Both the position numbers and the translations under genes were made by a program. Shown one piece after another: positions 60,887-64,000 of a stretch of 64,000 nt of DNA. How positions within the stretch are numbered: the stretch's first letter is position 1; each line of letters begins with the position of its first letter. The notes beneath the pieces were generated by a model. That model was not told the DNA's origin, ran no database searches, and was given only the letters and a program-made list of their open reading frames with translations. This DNA is from Gammaproteobacteria bacterium (lineage in GTDB: Bacteria > Pseudomonadota > Gammaproteobacteria > Steroidobacterales > Steroidobacteraceae), in contig CANIOW010000004.1 in assembly GCA_947469285.1 (NCBI GenBank), positions 81,926-145,925 of the forward strand. Direction: 5' to 3'.

Positions 60887-61690
60887 ATGGCAGGAGGAAA
60901 TGCCCGGAAGAGCGCGTCGAAGGGCCCAGTCATTCGGCAAGTACCCGCGGTCACGCGGGCCGTCGCAATCCTAAAGTATCTGGCCCGCGTTGAAGAGCCA
61001 GCCGGAGTCGTGCAACTCGCCGACGCTCTCGGCATCATACCGAGCACCTGTCTGCATATCCTGCGCGTGTTGCACGCCGAAGGGCTAGTGTCATGCCAGG
61101 CGGCCACCAAAAAGTACCAGCTCGGCGCGGGTGTCCTCGCATTCGCGAAAGCATTCGAGAGTAAAAATGCGTTCATTCGTTCAGTGCGACCTTATCTTGA
61201 GGAATTTTCAAACCGCCACCATTGCACGGCCGTTGCAGTCGAGCCCGACGGCAACGATCACTTTATCGTTGTTGCCGCGGCTAGTACCAGCGTCGGAATG
61301 TCCGTGAGCATCACGGTCGGTACACGTGTCCCAGCGATGTTGAGCGCGACCGGCCGATGTCTGGCAGCATTCGGGAACTGGACCCTGGCAGATCTGCGGG
61401 TGAAGTTTACAACGCTCCGCTGGCAGAACCCGCCGAAATTCGAGACTTGGTACAAAGAGGTACAAGAGACGCGGCGGCGAGGCTATGGAGTAGACAGCGG
61501 AAACTACATTAGGGGTGTTACCGTTATCGCCACTCCAGTATTCGACGACAAGATGACCATCATCGGCGGCCTAGCCTGCGTGCAGTTGTCTGACCATATG
61601 AATACAAAGACCACTCAAATTCGTGCTACCGAGCTGCAGCAAACAGCGACGCGTGTCTCTTTGGATCTTGGCTACCGCCCTAACAGTTAA
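60887..61690 (+). CDS. IclR family transcriptional regulator
   Basis: 267 residues from the second of two ATGs, which has AGGAG seven bases upstream. An N-terminal basic extension (MAGGNARKSASKG) leads into the IclR winged helix (TRAVAILKYLARVEEPAGVVQLADALG, STCLHILRVLHAEGLV) and the C-terminal effector domain (FSNRHHCTAVAVEPDGNDHFIV, MLSATGRCLAAFG, VTVIATPVFDD). Such regulators bind short palindromes as dimers of dimers and respond to an aromatic or CoA-ester ligand. It lies in the middle of the island; its 3' end overlaps the DUF35 gene by four bases. Confidence 0.92.
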   Translation: MAGGNARKSASKGPVIRQVPAVTRAVAILKYLARVEEPAGVVQLADALGIIPSTCLHILRVLHAEGLVSCQAATKKYQLGAGVLAFAKAFESKNAFIRSVRPYLEEFSNRHHCTAVAVEPDGNDHFIVVAAASTSVGMSVSITVGTRVPAMLSATGRCLAAFGNWTLADLRVKFTTLRWQNPPKFETWYKEVQETRRRGYGVDSGNYIRGVTVIATPVFDDKMTIIGGLACVQLSDHMNTKTTQIRATELQQTATRVSLDLGYRPNS

Positions 61691-62118
61691 GTGGACCCGG
61701 CGTGGGAACCGAGGGTAAATGACGGTCCTATAGGCGTGAAAACTGGGATTGCGTGTCCGTCAGTGCTCAGCGCAAACACCAGCTTCACATTTGTTCCGAT
61801 TGCCAGCGCACCTGCGTCGCAATCCACGATGTTGGTGAACAATGTGATGCCCTCTTGAAGCCTAACCCACGCTGTCACATAGGGCGGCGTTGCCCGACGA
61901 ACAATACTATAAGAATAGATTTCACCCATGCCACGGCTAGGAAGCCAATCAACCGCATCGCTGAGACAAAACGGGCAGGCTAGTCGAGGGTAATAGTGAC
62001 AATTGCCGCATACACGGCAGGAACCGTAGAGCAGGGTCCCCTCGCGCGCAGCCTGCCAAAAACGGGCGGTTTCCACAGTTTCGCGCGGCGACGGCATTGG
62101 GCTAGTCATTTCTGCCAC
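61687..62118 (-). CDS. DUF35 OB-fold/zinc-ribbon protein (aldolase partner)
   Basis: 143 residues from a GTG with AGGGA eight bases before it (an ATG three codons later is also possible). A zinc ribbon with C-x2-C pairs (CRVCGNCHYY, LACPFCLSD) precedes an OB-fold (GEIYSYSIVRRATPPYVTAWVRL, GTNVKLVFAL). In steroid-degrading bacteria such DUF35 proteins bind Ltp2-type thiolase-fold aldolases. It follows the thiolase-like gene after a four-base gap, so it is the expected partner. Confidence 0.88.
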   Translation of the reverse strand: MAEMTSPMPSPRETVETARFWQAAREGTLLYGSCRVCGNCHYYPRLACPFCLSDAVDWLPSRGMGEIYSYSIVRRATPPYVTAWVRLQEGITLFTNIVDCDAGALAIGTNVKLVFALSTDGHAIPVFTPIGPSFTLGSHAGST

Positions 62119-62122
62119 GGTA

Positions 62123-63286
62123 CTATTCCCTCTCGAGAATGATCGTCGCGCAGCCATGCCGACGGTCTAACATGCCGCCCGTTCCATGCGCAATGGCGAG
62201 ATCGCAGTTCTTAACTTGCACAGCCGGGTGAGCTTCGCCACGCAGTTGCCGCACTGCCTCGATCACTTTGGTCATGCCGCCTCGCAGAGCTGGATGGTTG
62301 TTACACAGGCCGCCGCCATCTGTATTGACTGGCAACCTACCGATGCCAGAGATGAGCTTGCCATCAGCCACAAACCGCCCGCCTTCTCCTTTAGCACAAA
62401 ACCCCAAGTCCTCAATCGCGAGCAGGACGGTGATTGTGAAGCTATCGTAGGTAGAGAGGTACTTGATATCGGCGGGTGACAGGCCACTTTCGGCGTAAGC
62501 CCTTTGCCCAGAAAGCACGCCCGCAGTACTGGTGAGGTCTACGTCACTACCGCGCTGGTATTTGATATGTTCACCGGCACCGCGGAGCCGAACTCTTGGC
62601 CGCTGAAGCTCCGCGGAAATTTCTTTGCGCGCCACTATGATGGCCCCGCCACCGTCCGTGGTGATGCAGCAGTCCAGCTTATGAAGTGGATCCGCGATCA
62701 ACGGCGAGTTCAATACGTCTTGCGTCGTGACGACATTGCGCAATAGCGCGTTCGGATTGTGCTGCGCATGGTGCGACATTGCCACCTTGACCCACGCGAG
62801 TTGCTCGCTAGTCGTGCCGAAATCGTACATATGGCGGCGCGCGCACATGGCGTAAGACGCAGCCAGCAACGGTCGATACGGAAGCTCGAACCCGCTTTCC
62901 GGAAAGTCGGGGTTCTCGGTGAGAGCGCCGGGGGCGGCCGACTCTGCCCGCGGTCTGCCGGCTGTGGTGATCAGGGCGACGTTACATTTTCCGGCAGCGA
63001 TGGCTCGAGCGGCCGCCGCTACCTGACGGATCGGAGAGGAGCCACCGATGTCGGTAGAGTCCACGTGTTGGACATTCAGACCCAGATATTCAACCATCGA
63101 CAGTGGACCTATGCCTGGCGCGTCCCCGGCACAAAAATATCCATCGATGTCAGATTTCGCGAGGCCCGCATCAGCGAGGGCGCCGCGCGCCACCTCGGCG
63201 TGAAGCTGCGCCACGGACTTGTCGGGCGCGAGGCGCAACGGATGCTCGAAAATACCGACGACATAGGAGTGCGAATAGTGAGGCAT
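62123..63286 (-). CDS. Thiolase-fold lipid-transfer/retro-aldolase-like protein
   Basis: 387 residues of the SCP2-thiolase-like family. The nucleophilic cysteine of true thiolases is replaced: the usual C-S-S-G stretch aligns with GSSP (Gly82 in place of Cys). Conserved C-terminal motifs STYDSFTITVLLAIEDLGFCAKGEGG (Tyr280) and AHGTGG (368-371 region) remain. Ltp2-type members lacking the cysteine catalyse retro-aldol cleavage of a beta-hydroxyacyl-CoA with their DUF35 partner. AGGAG lies before the ATG. It is flanked by a ligase gene (four-base gap) and the DUF35 gene. Confidence 0.9.
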   Translation of the reverse strand: MPHYSHSYVVGIFEHPLRLAPDKSVAQLHAEVARGALADAGLAKSDIDGYFCAGDAPGIGPLSMVEYLGLNVQHVDSTDIGGSSPIRQVAAAARAIAAGKCNVALITTAGRPRAESAAPGALTENPDFPESGFELPYRPLLAASYAMCARRHMYDFGTTSEQLAWVKVAMSHHAQHNPNALLRNVVTTQDVLNSPLIADPLHKLDCCITTDGGGAIIVARKEISAELQRPRVRLRGAGEHIKYQRGSDVDLTSTAGVLSGQRAYAESGLSPADIKYLSTYDSFTITVLLAIEDLGFCAKGEGGRFVADGKLISGIGRLPVNTDGGGLCNNHPALRGGMTKVIEAVRQLRGEAHPAVQVKNCDLAIAHGTGGMLDRRHGCATIILERE

Positions 63287-63289
63287 GCG

Positions 63290-64000
63290 CTAATCTCCTG
63301 CGACGCTGCGGTCTATTTCGCGGGTGGTGACATCGCCGGAAGATTTCTTGCGTTTTAGAGCACGCATGTCGAAGCTGCGACCATCCGCTCTAGGATCCGC
63401 GTTTTCTGCGAAGATCATTCCCTTACGAACTTTCTGGGTACCGGTCACCGGTATGTGATCCACGAACGAAACCCAAGCCGGGAGCTTGTGGCTCGCGAGC
63501 TGCGCCCGCGAGCGCTCAATGATCGATGCAGCCAGGTCCCAAGAAGGTGTGCGTCCTGGCGCGAGGACGATACACGCCATAATTTCCTCGTCGTGGAACT
63601 CGTCAGGGACAGCAATCACGGCAACGCTGCTGATATCAGCGTCCTCGATCAACGCATTTTCGACTGCGGCAGCAGCAATATTTTCGCCGCTGCGCCGGAT
63701 AATATTTTTGCGCCGTTCTACGAACAGCAACATCCCGTCGTCTTGCTGGATGACAATATCACCCGTGTGGAACCACCCACCACGCCAAGCTCGCTCAGTT
63801 TCCTCGGGCTGCTTTAGGTACCCGGAAAAGAAGCCCCATCGAGGATCTGGGCCACTGGCCCGCACCAACAATTCGCCAGGCGTATTACACAGCAGTGGCG
63901 TGTCATCTTCAGCAACCACCCGCACCTCTAACGGAGCTCGGGGGCGACCGAAAGCGCGGTCCTCAAGACAACGCGGCTCTTGGCAATTATGGATAGCGCG
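63290..64000 (-). CDS. AMP-forming acyl-CoA ligase, C-terminal part (truncated by window edge)
   Basis: The minus frame is open from the edge to the TAG three bases before the thiolase-like start, giving 236 residues. Visible motifs: GELLVRASG, the A7/A8 region WFHTGDIVIQQDDGMLLFVERRKNIIRRSGENI and the A10 lysine in VTGTQKVRKG. The upstream 25 codons (EDRAFGRP...) continue the same fold, so the start lies outside the window. It is a caiC/fadD-like ligase, the third CoA-ester-forming enzyme of the island, and heads the operon with the thiolase-like and DUF35 genes. Confidence 0.9.
   Translation of the reverse strand, partial: RAIHNCQEPRCLEDRAFGRPRAPLEVRVVAEDDTPLLCNTPGELLVRASGPDPRWGFFSGYLKQPEETERAWRGGWFHTGDIVIQQDDGMLLFVERRKNIIRRSGENIAAAAVENALIEDADISSVAVIAVPDEFHDEEIMACIVLAPGRTPSWDLAASIIERSRAQLASHKLPAWVSFVDHIPVTGTQKVRKGMIFAENADPRADGRSFDMRALKRKKSSGDVTTREIDRSVAGD

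Noticed and set aside
1..64000. CRISPR arrays, tRNA or rRNA genes, insertion sequences, phage genes
   Set aside because: No regularly spaced repeats, cloverleaf sequences, transposase or integrase motifs or phage structural proteins were seen in either strand.

Overview
The window looks like the chromosome of a GC-rich gammaproteobacterium. The gene content fits the Xanthomonadales/Nevskiales/Steroidobacter side of the class: an UrcA-family protein, ExeA/GspB secretion genes, FadE, an Mla-type lipid transporter, a TonB-dependent receptor and an H-NOX sensor. The placement rests on gene content only; no rRNA or tRNA gene is present to fix it.

Layout of the first 45.9 kb (compact, very GC-rich, core and housekeeping genes): an MCE/Mla-like lipid ABC operon (142-3701, minus); an ABC-2 exporter with its YtrA-type GntR regulator and a clear palindromic operator (3780-6137); mdh, fadE, a YdcZ-type permease, an SDR and dinB (6271-12945); an UrcA protein and a secreted esterase; exeA-gspB; a fused FakA/FakB-like (Dak2-DegV) protein followed by a trans-sulfuration enzyme; a run of small enzymes, SYLF, cysQ and a two-subunit molybdenum hydroxylase (20891-29140); oligopeptidase B, a MalM-like protein, a UPF0104 protein, KTSC, a hydrolase and an AI-2E permease (29204-35417); an H-NOX gene overlapping a hybrid histidine kinase (35512-38314); and finally carbonic anhydrase, a cytochrome b561-like protein and a Baeyer-Villiger monooxygenase fused to an esterase (42067-45877).

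From about 45.9 kb to the right edge the sequence becomes visibly richer in A/T and the genes form a catabolic island. It holds a flavin monooxygenase or acyl-CoA dehydrogenase, two small proteins (one EthD-like), a Nudix hydrolase, a TonB receptor, a 2-oxo acid (or acetoin) dehydrogenase E1 alpha/beta pair with a free-standing lipoyl protein, an AMP-forming CoA ligase, a split ADP-forming acyl-CoA synthetase, a carboxymuconolactone-decarboxylase-like protein, a double-hotdog hydratase, an aldehyde dehydrogenase, an IclR regulator, and a DUF35/thiolase-like/CoA-ligase operon cut by the window edge.

My reading of the island (inference): a carboxylic acid, probably aromatic or terpenoid/steroid-like, is imported and activated to its CoA thioester. 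The double-bonded side chain is hydrated by the hotdog enzyme and cleaved by a thiolase-fold retro-aldolase lacking the catalytic cysteine, with its DUF35 partner. The released aldehyde is oxidised by the ALDH. This would be a feruloyl-CoA-type side-chain removal built from non-crotonase parts. A 14-bp palindrome (consensus TTGTNTTANTACAA) occurs twice in the divergent E1-alpha/CoA-ligase promoter region and once over the iclR promoter, which suggests one IclR regulon.
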